In this document: positions 9,271-18,797 of the stretch, piece by piece | Layout of the letters: every line of letters starts with the position of its first letter | Position numbering within the stretch: the stretch's first letter is position 1 | Assembly: GCF_000426545.1 (NCBI RefSeq) | Contig: NZ_AUFO01000009.1 | Location: 1 to 64,000, forward strand | Reading direction: 5' to 3' | Origin: Paenibacillus massiliensis subsp. panacisoli DSM 21345 | Lineage (GTDB): Bacteria > Bacillota > Bacilli > Paenibacillales > Paenibacillaceae | Length of the DNA stretch: 64,000 bases | The notes under the pieces: generated by a model | What the model saw: the letters and a program-made list of their open reading frames with translations, nothing else | What the model was told of the DNA's origin: nothing | The model's database searches: none | Program-made: the position numbers and the translations under genes

Positions 9271-10563
9271 TTAGACAGCTTCAACAATGTCAACCATTGA
9301 AATCTGCTGCTCCTTGGACAAATCACGGAATTGCTCTCCAACCTTCACGAGAGGTCGGAAGAAATCCAACGGGTTATTCAATACAATAACGGCGGTCTCA
9401 CCATTGCTTAGACTGACCTGCTTGCCAATCAAATGTGGTAGTAGATGCTGCATCATAACCTGCACAGGCTTCTCGCTAAGCTTGCCAAAGCTCATTTCGT
9501 GCACTTTGCGCATCACTGTCAGGAAACCCTCCTTAATCTGACCAGGTCCCGTCAGTCCCATTTCAACGAATACGTCCGCTACCGCTACGATCTGGGCATA
9601 TGGATGAATCTCATCCTTGGTAAGCGCCTTCGGATAGCCACTACCGTCGCCACGTTCATGATGCTGGAAGGCCACTAATGCAGACGTTTCATCCTGAATA
9701 GAGTTAATAATAATCTGATAGCCATAAGCTGTATGACGCTTAAAAGCATCCTGCTCCGCTTCAGTCAGATCCAATGACAAGTTACGCAGAGATGGTGAGA
9801 TCCGGCTGATGCCGATATCATGAAGATACCCTGCCTTAGTGATCTTATACACTTCCTCTTCGGAGTAACCTAGCCATTTCGCTATGTAGTAGGACAACAC
9901 TCCCACCTTTAGTGAATGTGCGTATGTATTGGTATGTTCACGCTCCAGCATTAAGAGAAGGGATACTACATCTTTCTGTTCCTCTAAACTATCCAGCAAT
10001 TCCGACAAGCTGTTATCAATTCTCTCATTCGATATTGTTTTCTTTGTGATCACGTCTAAGAATAAGGACTGATAGCTAGCCACCGTACTATCAATATTCT
10101 TTTTCAACTTTTCGGCTGATGCATCAAATGAATCTCCGGTTGATTCATTCTCCGAAATCTTGGGAGATACACTGTTTGTATTCAATATACTGTTTGCATT
10201 CCCCAAGGATAGATCTTGTGCCTTCTTGATTGTTGCATTGTTTGAATCCCCGATTGATGCAACATTCGAATTACTGTTCGTTACATTGTTTGCATTTTTG
10301 ATCTCTGCATCATTTGCATTCTTTGTCAACGCACCATTTAAATCCCCACCTAATACATCATAGGTAGGCTCTGCGGTCATTTCCTTTGCTTCTTTAATAT
10401 CTTCCTCTTCTATCTCTACATAATCAATGCCATGTTGAAGCAGCAAAGATAGTCCATCACTGTTAATTTCAGCACCTCTTTTTAATAAAGGGACACCATA
10501 TTTGTTAAATGTATCATCCTTCAATAGATCCCCTTGCTGAAGGTCCCTCACGTGAACTCTCAT
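9271..10563 (-). CDS. HD-GYP domain protein, probable cyclic-di-GMP phosphodiesterase
   Basis: HD-GYP proteins hydrolyse cyclic di-GMP and so promote motility. The catalytic half (about residues 210-400) shows EHTNTYAHSLKVG, the metal-binding HDIG in GYLHDIGISRI, a later HTAYGY, and HHERGDGSGYP, the GYP hallmark. The lysine usually following HDIG is replaced by I-S. The N-terminal 60 residues (MRVHVRDLQQGDLL) resemble the small domain that often precedes bacterial HD-GYP modules. Between them is an Asn/Ser/Ala-rich linker of about 80 residues. I start the gene at 10563 because GGAGGAGG lies 8 bases before that ATG; the longer frame to 10647 has no ribosome-binding site. A SigD-type promoter lies upstream. 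Confidence 0.85.
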   Translation of the reverse strand: MRVHVRDLQQGDLLKDDTFNKYGVPLLKRGAEINSDGLSLLLQHGIDYVEIEEEDIKEAKEMTAEPTYDVLGGDLNGALTKNANDAEIKNANNVTNSNSNVASIGDSNNATIKKAQDLSLGNANSILNTNSVSPKISENESTGDSFDASAEKLKKNIDSTVASYQSLFLDVITKKTISNERIDNSLSELLDSLEEQKDVVSLLLMLEREHTNTYAHSLKVGVLSYYIAKWLGYSEEEVYKITKAGYLHDIGISRISPSLRNLSLDLTEAEQDAFKRHTAYGYQIIINSIQDETSALVAFQHHERGDGSGYPKALTKDEIHPYAQIVAVADVFVEMGLTGPGQIKEGFLTVMRKVHEMSFGKLSEKPVQVMMQHLLPHLIGKQVSLSNGETAVIVLNNPLDFFRPLVKVGEQFRDLSKEQQISMVDIVEAV

Positions 10564-10676
10564 CCGAATTGCCTCCTCCGAAAAGTAAATGCGAACAGCT
10601 TCATATATGGAATACAGAGCCAAGCCGTTAAGATGGCCCAACTCCATATTTAGCTTGTCTGCACCAAGTACTCTTA

Positions 10677-10702
10677 GTATCGGCTACATTTTAGACGTTT
10701 TA
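10677..10702 (-). promoter_or_regulatory. SigD-type (motility) promoter upstream of the HD-GYP gene
   Basis: On the minus strand, TAAA (10702-10699), a 14-bp spacer and GCCGATAC (10684-10677) match the SigD consensus TAAA-N15-GCCGATAT except for a shortened spacer and the last base. It would start transcription about 100 bases before the chosen ATG at 10563. The remaining upstream region (10703-10975) shows no other clear signal except an 8-C run at 10903-10910. Confidence 0.65.
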
Positions 10703-10975
10703 GAGAATTTTTTTAGAAAATGGACAAATCGCTACTAAGGACCGAGAATTTTCAATGCCAAAACAATGCATTTAGAACTAGACGCATGAAACAAGCTTCG
10801 TAAGAACGAATGGGTCCAAGTATCTAATCGACTTTTTCTTTTGTATCCGCATTCATCGAGACATTACAAGCATTATTAAAAGGAAGCTGAATTCTGTTAC
10901 GACCCCCCCCTTTCACCGAACTGTTTCTCACATTCAAAAGCTGCTATTTTTCACTTTCCTGAGTGGGCCTCTTAC

Positions 10976-11899
10976 TTAGGCTGACTCACGCTTGAAGCCC
11001 TTACCCAGCACCTCGTGCGTATCGCCAATAATGACAAAAGCATCCGGGTCCACCATGCGAACGAGCATCTTCAGCTTGGTAATTTCATTCTGACCGACGA
11101 CAACCATTAATACCGGTCGCTCCTCCTGCGTGAATCCGCCGCGTCCAGCCAGCTCTGTCAGGCCACGATCCAGATCATTTAAAATAACTTCCGCCATTCG
11201 TTCCTTCTCCGTTGATATAATGTACGCCACCTTCGAATAGCTTAGCCCCATCTCGACAGCATCAATTACTTTGCCAGTGACATATAACCCAATGAGCGCG
11301 TAGAGTGCATTCTCTGGAGTCAGCAGTATGCCAGCCAGTAGAATGACCGTACCATCCAGCAGTACGACAGACAAAGAGAAGCTGAAGCCCGTATACTTCT
11401 GAATGATCTGGGCGAGGATCGTCAGGCCGCCAGTGGAGCCACGTCCGCGGAATACAATACCCAGTCCCAGACCGACACCGATTCCTCCATAGAGGGAGGA
11501 CAGTAGAATGTTCGTCGTAGGCACAGGCAGATCCTTCGTCAGGTACACGAAGAGCGGTAACAGAATGCTGCCAAGCAAGGAACGAACCCCATACTGCTTG
11601 CCGAGCAGTGCAACCCCCGCAATAAATAAGGGAATGTTCAGGGCCCATTGGGTATAGGCTGGTTCAATGCTCAGCAGCTCTTGCACGAGAATAGACAGAC
11701 CAGATACACCGCCAGAGGCGATCCGGCTAGGGAGCAGGAACATATTAAAAGACAGGGCCGTAATCAGAGAGCCTGTCACAATCAGGATGATATCCAGCAG
11801 AGTGCGCCAGGGACCATTCGCGGGAATCACATCGGACAATCGCCTTCTACGTGTAGATGGGGTAGTCCGGGCTGAAGAAGAGCTATTTGAAGGTGCCAT
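10976..11899 (-). CDS. YitT-family membrane protein (DUF161 plus DUF2179)
   Basis: The 307-residue product starts with a polar Ser/Arg-rich tail of about 30 residues. Five to six hydrophobic segments follow (for example SLITALSFNMFLLPSRIASG and VVLLDGTVILLAGILL). The C-terminal soluble domain of about 80 residues (YIISTEKERMAEVIL, GRGGFTQEERPVLMVVVG, DPDAFVIIGDTHEVLGKGF) is the DUF2179 module. YitT/YqfU-type proteins sit in the cytoplasmic membrane; their substrate is unknown. The start has AAAGGAGA upstream. It follows prfB, whose terminator lies between the two genes, so it needs its own promoter. Confidence 0.9.
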   Translation of the reverse strand: MAPSNSSSSARTTPSTRRRRLSDVIPANGPWRTLLDIILIVTGSLITALSFNMFLLPSRIASGGVSGLSILVQELLSIEPAYTQWALNIPLFIAGVALLGKQYGVRSLLGSILLPLFVYLTKDLPVPTTNILLSSLYGGIGVGLGLGIVFRGRGSTGGLTILAQIIQKYTGFSFSLSVVLLDGTVILLAGILLTPENALYALIGLYVTGKVIDAVEMGLSYSKVAYIISTEKERMAEVILNDLDRGLTELAGRGGFTQEERPVLMVVVGQNEITKLKMLVRMVDPDAFVIIGDTHEVLGKGFKRESA

Positions 11900-11957
11900 G
11901 TTGGTTCTCCTTTTCCAAGTTGAAATCTCGAATCATTTAGGTATGTACAGTAAAGCA

Positions 11958-12015
11958 CAAAAAAATTCCTACAGAGTACCCTCTCACCAACTCAGGAGGC
12001 GCTCTGCAGGAATTT
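11958..12015 (-). terminator. Terminator after prfB
   Basis: Minus-strand AAATTCCTGCAGAG pairs with CTCTGTAGGAATTT across a loop of about 25 bases and is followed by TTTTTTTG. It begins 2 bases after the prfB stop codon. Confidence 0.85.
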
Positions 12016-12017
12016 TA

Positions 12018-13134
12018 TCAGGATTCAGTTTCGGATTTGATCTGGCTACGCAGATAGCCATCAATGAAGGGATCTAGCTCTCCATCCATTACCGCTCCGA
12101 CGTTACCGGATTCCACACTTGTACGATGATCCTTCACCATGCTATACGGATGGAATACATACGAGCGAATCTGACTGCCCCAAGCGATATCGGATTGTTC
12201 CCCCCGAATCTCATCGAGCTCCTTCTTCTGCTCTTCAATCTTGCGTTCGTATAGCTTGGAGCGCAGCATCGTCATCGCTTGTTCCCTGTTCTTGATCTGG
12301 GAGCGCTCATTCTGACAGGTCACGACAATGCCTGTAGGGATATGCGTGATTCGTACCGCAGAGTCTGTCGTGTTAATATGCTGACCACCGGCGCCGCTCG
12401 CACGGTAGGTATCAATCTTGAGATCCTCGGTCCGCACTTCAATCTCCACATCATCCGCAATTTCCGGTACTACATCACAGGATACAAAGGAGGTGTGGCG
12501 ACGCCCGGAGGAGTCGAATGGGGATATCCGCACAAGACGATGGACCCCTTTCTCCGCCTTCAGATAACCGTAGGCATTAAAACCTTTTATCAACAGCGTC
12601 ACGCTCTTGATTCCCGCTTCATCACCAGGCAGGTAATCCAGCGTCTCTACCTTGAACCCGCGCTTGTCAGCCCAACGCGTGTACATTCTCAGTAGCATCT
12701 GTCCCCAATCCTGAGACTCCGTGCCCCCCGCACCGGGGTGAAGCTCAAGAATGGCGTTCAACCGATCATAAGGCTGGTTCAGCAGCAGCTGCAGTTCAAA
12801 GGCCTCCAGCTTACCAACAAGTGCAGTCACCTGCTCGGCTGTCTCTCCTGCAAGCTCCTCATCGCTCTCTTCATCCGCCAGCTCGGCCATCATGGAAGCA
12901 TCCTCATATTCCTGATACAGCCTGTTATACTCATCTACAGCCGATTTCACAGCATTCATCTCGGCAATGACAGATTGTGCTTTTTCATTGTCGTCCCAGA
13001 AATCCGGAGCGGCCATCTTTTCTTCAAAATTCGCAATCATTTCCTGTTTGAGATCTAAGTCAAAGAGACCCCCTAAGGTTATTTAATTTCTTGCCAATTT
13101 CACGCAGATCATGCTTAACACTTGGATCTATCAT
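12018..13134 (-). CDS. prfB: Peptide chain release factor 2, with programmed +1 frameshift
   Basis: RF2 recognises UGA and UAA and triggers peptide release on the ribosome. The first 24 codons run from ATG at 13134 ([10 protein letters not shown]) to CTT, then meet an in-frame TGA at 13062-13060; a +1 shift continues into the 347-codon main frame. The total is about 371 residues, as expected for RF2. The peptidyl-transferase GGQ lies in [24 protein letters not shown] sequence near residue 245. AAAGGAG precedes the ATG at 13134 by 8 bases; an ATG at 13140 is too close to it. The gene lies about 200 bases after secA, as in many Firmicutes. Confidence 0.97.
13059..13074 (-). promoter_or_regulatory. 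Programmed +1 ribosomal frameshift site of prfB
   Basis: Minus-strand sequence AGG GGG TCT CTT TGA C: an internal Shine-Dalgarno (AGGGGG) sits three bases before CTT and is followed by the UGA stop and C. This is the classical RF2 autoregulatory site. Low RF2 lets the ribosome slip from CUU to UUU and read GAC next. Confidence 0.97.
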
Positions 13135-13198
13135 GTTCATTGCTCCTTTTGCCTCATTAGTTATGCCTCACTTGATGAAAGACCATCATTTCAAAGAT

Positions 13199-13271
13199 AG
13201 CTCCCCGGCTAGTGTGTACCGCTGGCCATTTGTAACGCACCAGCCATCATACATACACTCTTCGGGGAGCT
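13199..13271 (-). promoter_or_regulatory. Long stem-loop between secA and prfB
   Basis: AGCTCCCCG (13199-13207) and CGGGGAGCT (13263-13271) are perfect inverted copies. Further inside, GTGTGTA/TACATACAC and GCTGG/CCAGC add pairing, giving a stem-loop of about 73 bases. No T-run follows on the minus strand, so termination is doubtful. It may stabilise or process the secA-prfB transcript. Confidence 0.55.
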
Positions 13272-13334
13272 TGTTAACCCCATCTACGAACAGACCCGCA
13301 TGGACCGGGTATCGCTATTCCGACAAATATCGGA

Positions 13335-15842
13335 TTATGCGTTCTGACCGTGACAGTTCTTATACTTTTTACCGCTTCCGCAAGGACAAGCATCATTACG
13401 GCCAACTTGCTCACCGACATGAACCGGCTTTTTCTCCGCAGAGTCGCCGCTAGTCGTAATCTTGTTCTCATCGACTACCGCTTGACGCTCCAGATTCGTC
13501 TCAATCTGAGCCTTCATGATGTACTTGGAGACTTCCTCCTGGATCGTTGCAATCATCGCATTGAACATTTCGTAGCCTTCAAATTGATACTCACGCAGCG
13601 GATCGGTACCGCCGTATGCACGGAGATGGATACCCTGACGAAGCTGATCCATCGCATCAATGTGATCCATCCATTTGCTGTCTACCGAACGCAGCACAAT
13701 AACCTTCTCGAACTCACGGACCATTTCCTGGCCAATGGATTCTTCACGTGCATTGTATTTATCTGTGACCTTGGTGAAGAGGAAGTCCACAATCTCTTCC
13801 TGTTCCTTACCCCACAGCTCATCACGCGATACAGCATTCTCTTCGAGCATATTGTTGTTCACATACTCAGCAACTTGTTCAAGCTCCCAGTTCTCCGGAA
13901 TATCATCGCTACAATGAGCCTCTACCACACGCTCAATGGTCGGTTTGATCATATCGAATACAATTTGCTTGATATTCTCGGATTCCAGTACTTCTTTACG
14001 TTGCTTGTAGATAATCTCACGCTGCTGATTCATGACATCGTCATATTGGAGGACGACTTTACGCATATCGAAGTTGTTGCCTTCCACCCGTTTTTGAGCA
14101 GACTCGATCGCACGGCTGATCATCCGACTCTCAATAGGTTGGTCTTCTTCGAAGCCCAGACGCTCCATCATCGCTAGTACATTATCTGCACCAAAGCGTT
14201 TCATCAGCTCATCACCCATGGACAGGTAGAACTGCGTTGAGCCTGGGTCACCTTGACGGCCCGCACGTCCACGCAGTTGGTTATCGATCCGGCGAGATTC
14301 GTGGCGCTCTGTACCTATAATATGCAGACCGCCAATCTCAGCCACACCTTCACCCAGCATAATGTCCGTACCCCGACCAGCCATGTTGGTGGCAATCGTT
14401 ACAGCTCCGGCTTGTCCAGCCTTCGTGATGATCTCTGCCTCTTCTGCGTGATACTTGGCGTTCAGGACTTTGTGCTGAATGCCTTTGCGCTTCAGCATTT
14501 CGGACAGTAGCTCAGAGTTCTCAATGGAGACCGTACCGACGAGAACTGGTTGTTTTTTCTGGTGACGTTGTTGAATCTCTTCAACTACCGCCTTGAATTT
14601 GCCAATAACACTCTTGTAGACTACGTCTGGCATATCCACACGCTGATTCGGACGGTTCGTCGGAATCTGCAGTACCTCCAGACCGTAAATCTTCTTGAAC
14701 TCCTCTTCCTCTGTCTTCGCTGTACCTGTCATCCCTGCAAGCTTGCGGTACATACGGAAGTAGTTCTGGAACGTGATCGTCGCCAGCGTCATGCTCTCAT
14801 TCTGAACATGAATGTTTTCCTTCGCTTCAATAGCCTGGTGCAGACCATCACTATAACGCCGGCCCTGCATGAGACGACCTGTGAACTCATCCACGATCAT
14901 GATCTCATCTTCAGTCACGACGTAATCAACATCACGTCTCATGATGACATTAGCCTTGAGTGCCTGTACGACATGGTGGTTAATCGTTACATTCTTCTGG
15001 TCATAGAGATTCTCCAGCCCGAAGAAGTTCTCAGCCTTGGATACACCATTCTCCGTCAACGCCACAGATTTGACCTTGATATCTACAGTGTAATCCTCGT
15101 CCACCTTCAGGTTCTTCACAAAGCGATCAGCTGCGAAATACAGCTCTGTCGACTTCTCAGCTGCACCCGAGATAATAAGTGGTGTACGAGCCTCGTCCAC
15201 GAGAATGGAGTCAACTTCGTCAATAATACAGAAGTGTAATGGGCGTTGAACCATTTGTTCCTTGTACAGAACCATGTTATCACGCAGATAGTCAAAGCCG
15301 AATTCATTATTCGTACCATAGGTAATATCGCAGGCATAAGCCTCTTGCTTCGCTTCATGCCTCATACCCGCCAAATTCAGACCCACTGTCATGCCGAGGA
15401 ACTCATAGATCTGTCCCATCTCGGCACTGTCACGTTGCGCCAAATAGTCATTGACTGTTACTACATGCACGCCTTTGCCAGCCAGCGCGTTCAAATACAC
15501 CGGCAGCGTCCCTACCAGTGTCTTACCTTCACCTGTCTTCATCTCGGAAATGCGACCTTCATGCAGCGCAATACCGCCCAGCATCTGCACATCATAGTGG
15601 CGCTTGCCCAGGACACGCTTGGAAGCCTCTCGAACTGTAGCAAATGCTTCTGGCAAGAGTTCATCCAGATTGGTACCCTGCTCCAGGCGTGAACGGAATT
15701 CCTCTGTCTTGCCCTTCAATTGCTCATCTGATAACGCAGCAATATCCGGCTCCAATTTATTGATCATATCCACGGTCTTCATAAGACGCTTCACGTCACG
15801 ATCATTTGTATCTCCAAAAATCTTCTTAACAATGCCTAGCAT
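13335..15842 (-). CDS. secA: Preprotein translocase ATPase SecA
   Basis: ATP-driven motor that pushes unfolded precursors through SecYEG. The 835-residue product has Walker [15 protein letters not shown] near residue 100, the DEVD-type Walker B ([17 protein letters not shown]) near 207, the [13 protein letters not shown] motif near 370, and [12 protein letters not shown] near 490 in the second nucleotide-binding fold. The C-terminus carries the zinc-binding SEC-C motif [17 protein letters not shown] is preceded by AAAGGGG. It lies upstream of prfB on the same strand, separated by a long hairpin. Confidence 0.99.
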   Translation of the reverse strand: MLGIVKKIFGDTNDRDVKRLMKTVDMINKLEPDIAALSDEQLKGKTEEFRSRLEQGTNLDELLPEAFATVREASKRVLGKRHYDVQMLGGIALHEGRISEMKTGEGKTLVGTLPVYLNALAGKGVHVVTVNDYLAQRDSAEMGQIYEFLGMTVGLNLAGMRHEAKQEAYACDITYGTNNEFGFDYLRDNMVLYKEQMVQRPLHFCIIDEVDSILVDEARTPLIISGAAEKSTELYFAADRFVKNLKVDEDYTVDIKVKSVALTENGVSKAENFFGLENLYDQKNVTINHHVVQALKANVIMRRDVDYVVTEDEIMIVDEFTGRLMQGRRYSDGLHQAIEAKENIHVQNESMTLATITFQNYFRMYRKLAGMTGTAKTEEEEFKKIYGLEVLQIPTNRPNQRVDMPDVVYKSVIGKFKAVVEEIQQRHQKKQPVLVGTVSIENSELLSEMLKRKGIQHKVLNAKYHAEEAEIITKAGQAGAVTIATNMAGRGTDIMLGEGVAEIGGLHIIGTERHESRRIDNQLRGRAGRQGDPGSTQFYLSMGDELMKRFGADNVLAMMERLGFEEDQPIESRMISRAIESAQKRVEGNNFDMRKVVLQYDDVMNQQREIIYKQRKEVLESENIKQIVFDMIKPTIERVVEAHCSDDIPENWELEQVAEYVNNNMLEENAVSRDELWGKEQEEIVDFLFTKVTDKYNAREESIGQEMVREFEKVIVLRSVDSKWMDHIDAMDQLRQGIHLRAYGGTDPLREYQFEGYEMFNAMIATIQEEVSKYIMKAQIETNLERQAVVDENKITTSGDSAEKKPVHVGEQVGRNDACPCGSGKKYKNCHGQNA

Positions 15843-16533
15843 GGCTTACCCCTTTCGTGCAACAACAATGGTTAGAAATCAATTTCACAAAAATACAAAA
15901 ATCAGCTATACATCCATTGACGACAGACAGCCTCACAGCCGCCCAAATGAATGCAGACAGCCATATAACAGCTCACTCTGAGCAAATGTAGGTGTATATC
16001 CTTGGGAATCAGCCAGATGCAGACTTAGCAGAAGCTGCTAATCCCCGATGTTCATAAAGGGACCATGGTGAAATTGATTCCTTTTTCGCAAAAAAAGTCT
16101 TTGGATAAATTGTAACAGTTTGTAGGAGATGCCGCAACACACACGGCCTGCTACTATTAAAGTTGGTGCTAACTACAACTATTAAAAGTTCATACAATCT
16201 ACAACCCTCTTCTGGCTGCTACCTAATTTATAGACGAGTCAAGTGTAGCTTTAGTTCCGTACATACTTAATTTGGTATATAAGGGGTTGAATGAGACATC
16301 GCTACACCGCTTCACGATAGCTTTAGTAACATCAACTTATCGTTAGCTCGACTTCTGATGTGTAGGAGAAATCACCGGCCATTGCGTCCGCTTACTCGAA
16401 CAGTCAGATCGCAGCTATCTATATAACAGCATGTAAGGTAAGAAGCACACATAGTGAATTTGCCAATAGACGCTACCATGCGTTAACGACAGACCCATCT
16501 CTTTACACCCCATTACCGTAGCTCTACGTTATC
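15843..16533. other. Long non-coding gap between hpf and secA
   Basis: About 690 bases with no ORF I would support. A 62-codon minus-strand frame at 16009-16197 has no ribosome-binding site and no recognisable features. The segment nearest 15843 must hold the secA promoter and leader; I could not pick a good -35/-10 pair. No tRNA cloverleaf or known RNA motif was recognised. Confidence 0.5.
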
Positions 16534-16575
16534 AAAAAAGCCCCGTCTGGCTAATACAGCGCAGACAAGGGCTTG
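16534..16575 (-). terminator. Terminator after hpf
   Basis: Minus-strand AAGCCC-TT-GTCTG pairs with CAGAC-GG-GGCTT and runs into TTTTTTG. It lies about 80 bases past the hpf stop. Confidence 0.8.
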
Positions 16576-16653
16576 GAATGTACACTATGCAATTATTACA
16601 GATGGCAATGAGTTAGTTCCATATAGATAGCGACCACTTCGGCTCGCTTGTCC

Positions 16654-17211
16654 TTACTCTTGCTCGATCAGGCCATACTTGCCGTCGTTGCGCTTATACA
16701 CTACATTCACTTCTTCATTGTCGATGTTGGAGAATACAAAGAAATTATGTCCAACCATATTCATTTGCAGAATCGCTTCTTCCACATCCATTGGCTTCAA
16801 GAGGAAACGCTTGGTACGCACGACCTCCAGATCATCATGATCCAGCTCATCAGAGCTAGCGGAGCCATTCGTAACCGGCTCTTCTACAAACAGCGTCTTC
16901 AAGCCACGATCCTGGCGGAATTTGCGGTTCAGCTTTGTTTTGTGCTTGCGGATCTGACGTTCAAGCTTGTCCGTAACTGCATCGATGGATGCGTACATAT
17001 CCTCACTTTCGTCTTCGGCCCGGAGTACTAACCCCGGCAAAGGAATGGTAACTTCTACGGTGTGAAGTCCTCTTGTGGTGCTTAACGTGACACTTCCATC
17101 AGATGTTGGGGGTGCATCAAAGTATCTCTCAAGTCTGCTAAGCTTTTTCTCAACATACTCTCTCAAAGCGTCAGTAACCTCGATTTGTTGACCTCGAACT
17201 GTAAAGTTCAT
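16654..17211 (-). CDS. hpf: Ribosome hibernation-promoting factor, long form
   Basis: Long HPF binds 30S subunits and drives 100S ribosome dimers in stationary phase. The start at 17211 (MNFTVRGQQIEVTD) is chosen because AAAGGAGG lies 8 bases upstream; it gives 185 residues, the long-form size. The N-terminal S30AE domain (about 1-100) binds the ribosome, and the C-terminal domain (about 125-185: VVRTKRFLLKPMDVEEAILQ, then FFVFSNIDNEEVNVVYKR) is the dimerisation module of Gram-positive HPF. A promoter and a terminator frame it as a single-gene unit. Confidence 0.96.
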   Translation of the reverse strand: MNFTVRGQQIEVTDALREYVEKKLSRLERYFDAPPTSDGSVTLSTTRGLHTVEVTIPLPGLVLRAEDESEDMYASIDAVTDKLERQIRKHKTKLNRKFRQDRGLKTLFVEEPVTNGSASSDELDHDDLEVVRTKRFLLKPMDVEEAILQMNMVGHNFFVFSNIDNEEVNVVYKRNDGKYGLIEQE

Positions 17212-17235
17212 AAGACACGCCTCCTTTGCTCCTTC

Positions 17236-17265
17236 ATTATACCACAAGTGTTAAGCTGGAGTAAA
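17236..17265 (-). promoter_or_regulatory. hpf promoter
   Basis: Minus strand TTTACT (17265-17260), 18-bp spacer, TATAAT (17241-17236). The leader would be only about 17 bases, starting close to the Shine-Dalgarno sequence. Confidence 0.55.
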
Positions 17266-17411
17266 AGCCATGACGCGCATTTCGAGCAGTTTGTTAAAAG
17301 AAAAAATTATTGCGTTCACATCTTTTCTTTTGTGTAATTTCGACATTTCATGAAAGTTTTCTTGACACGAAGAAAGCATTTTCATAATAGATTCATAGAC
17401 TCAAAACATAT

Positions 17412-17440
17412 AAAAAAACCCTGGAATCCTGTTCCAGGGT
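17412..17440 (-). terminator. Terminator after the cold-shock gene
   Basis: Minus-strand ACCCTGGAA and TTCCAGGGT arms around a 5-base loop are followed by seven T. It lies about 65 bases past the csp stop. Confidence 0.9.
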
Positions 17441-17506
17441 TATTGCTAGCGTTGTCTAAATTGCTAACCATCTTACCAATTATGTAGGTCGGCCAAGCCG
17501 GGATGA

Positions 17507-17704
17507 TTATAATTTGATTACGTTAGCTGCTTGCGGACCACGAGCGCCTTCAACGATATCGAATTCAACGTCTTGTCCTTCTTCGAGGGTTTTGAAGCCT
17601 TCAGATTGGATTGCGGAGAAATGTACGAATACGTCGCCGCCTTCGGCTGTTTCAATGAAACCGTAACCTTTTTCTGCGTTAAACCATTTTACTTTACCTT
17701 GCAT
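17507..17704 (-). CDS. Cold-shock protein (CspA/CspB family)
   Basis: A 65-residue single-stranded nucleic-acid-binding protein that acts as an RNA chaperone. It has both RNA-binding motifs: KGYGFIE (residues 13-19) and VFVHF (residues 26-30). The sequence [18 protein letters not shown] is typical of Bacillales Csp. AAGGGAA lies about 9 bases before the ATG. It is a monocistronic unit with its own promoter and terminator. Confidence 0.97.
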   Translation of the reverse strand: MQGKVKWFNAEKGYGFIETAEGGDVFVHFSAIQSEGFKTLEEGQDVEFDIVEGARGPQAANVIKL

Positions 17705-17758
17705 GCACTAACATTCCCTTCGTCATCAAATGAAGTGAAGCTCTCGCCCACATTTCCG

Positions 17759-17788
17759 ACTATACCATCCAAGGTTATCCATTGTCAA
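17759..17788 (-). promoter_or_regulatory. Cold-shock gene promoter
   Basis: Minus strand TTGACA (17788-17783), 18-bp spacer, TATAGT (17764-17759): a near-consensus SigA promoter with a start expected about 48 bases before the ATG. The leader is shorter than the long thermosensing leaders of some csp genes. Confidence 0.85.
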
Positions 17789-17956
17789 TTGGAAATGTAA
17801 ATGTTTTTTTGTAATATAATGTCACCTTAATGTAGATGTTTGTCGAATACGTGAAGCTGAAAAGTACACTCTAAGCAGAATAACCCAGGATGCTGGGAAC
17901 TGAATCATAAAAATAACAATATAGTTCACTTTTTTTACAGGACGGATTGTAATATG

Positions 17957-18742
17957 AAGTGCGACACCTACTGGAAATAAATATACCAAAGAGCCCATGG
18001 CCGGATTCGTGTAGAATGAAAGTTCCCCAACCCCATTCACACAAGGAGAATCCACCATGAGCTACACACATCTTAGCATAATCGAACGTAGCAAGCTAGA
18101 AATCCTCCACCAGCAGGGGAAAAGTACCAGAGCGATTGCCAAGGAACTTGGCAGACATCATGCCACCATTGGCCGTGAACTCCGCCGTAATGTAGCAGAG
18201 CATCCGTAATGCGCACAGAACTCTCAAGAGAGCTATGTCCAGCTCTCAGCGTCCGAAAGAGATTCGTAACCGGGAACCTTCGGCCATTGGGATCTGGATA
18301 CGGTGGTCTCGGGCCGTGGGAAAAGCAAGGGCTGCGTAGCTACGTTCATCGAACGAAAGACCCGTTTGTACACCGCGATTCGTATGCCAGACCGTACCGC
18401 GTTGTCCATGGAGATTGCCTTTGGGGTAGCGGCTTCGCAGTACCCTGCCCATGTGTTTCCAACCGCTACCGCAGACCGTGGCAAGGAGTTCTCCTGTTAC
18501 ACCAACCTGGAGGCCATTCATGGGGTGCAGGTGTATTTTGCAGATCCGTATTCCTCTTGGCAACGTGGTTCGAATGAAAATACCAATGGCCTCCTGCGAG
18601 AGTTTTTCCCCAAGGGGACGGATTTCGCACAAATCACGGATGAAGCTCTAGAAAACGCTCTGCACTTGATCAATCACAGACCACGTAAATGTCTGGACTG
18701 GAGAACCGCTCACGAATCCTTTTCAGAGGAACTGTCGCACTT
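17957..18742 (+). mobile_element. IS30-family element remnant
   Basis: AAGTGCGACA at 17957-17966 recurs inverted as TGTCGCACTT at 18733-18742, flanking a broken IS30 transposase. The right copy overlaps the end of the transposase frame, as in IS30-type elements whose inverted repeat starts within the last codons. At roughly 0.8 kb the element is shorter than a complete copy (about 1 kb or more). True outer ends and target duplications were not identified. Confidence 0.6.
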
Positions 18743-18749
18743 GGCTTGA
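18057..18749 (+). pseudogene. IS30-family transposase, degenerate
   Basis: The first frame reads MSYTHLSIIERSKLEILHQQ and continues through an HTH (GKSTRAIAKELGRHHATIGRELRR) before TAA at codon 51. The catalytic core resumes downstream: GHWDLDTVVSGRGKSKG, then TADRGKEFSCY with the second catalytic Asp, and a final Glu in the SNENTNGLLREFFPKGTDF region. The central 100 or so residues usual in the family are missing, and one base is lost just before GHW. The gene therefore cannot make a full transposase. AAGGAGAA precedes the ATG. Confidence 0.85.
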
Positions 18750-18797
18750 CACTCTGTCACAGATTAATATTAATGCCCTACCAAGGTTCACTTCAGA

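Noticed and set aside
10903..10910. Run of eight C as a possible phase-variation tract
   Set aside because: It lies in non-coding DNA, not at -10/-35 spacing of the SigD-type promoter, so no switching effect is evident.
16009..16197. 62-codon minus-strand frame between hpf and secA
   Set aside because: No Shine-Dalgarno, no family resemblance and composition like non-coding DNA.
17822..18071. Two small minus-strand frames upstream of the IS30 remnant
   Set aside because: They overlap the IS end and lie in different frames; neither has a start signal.
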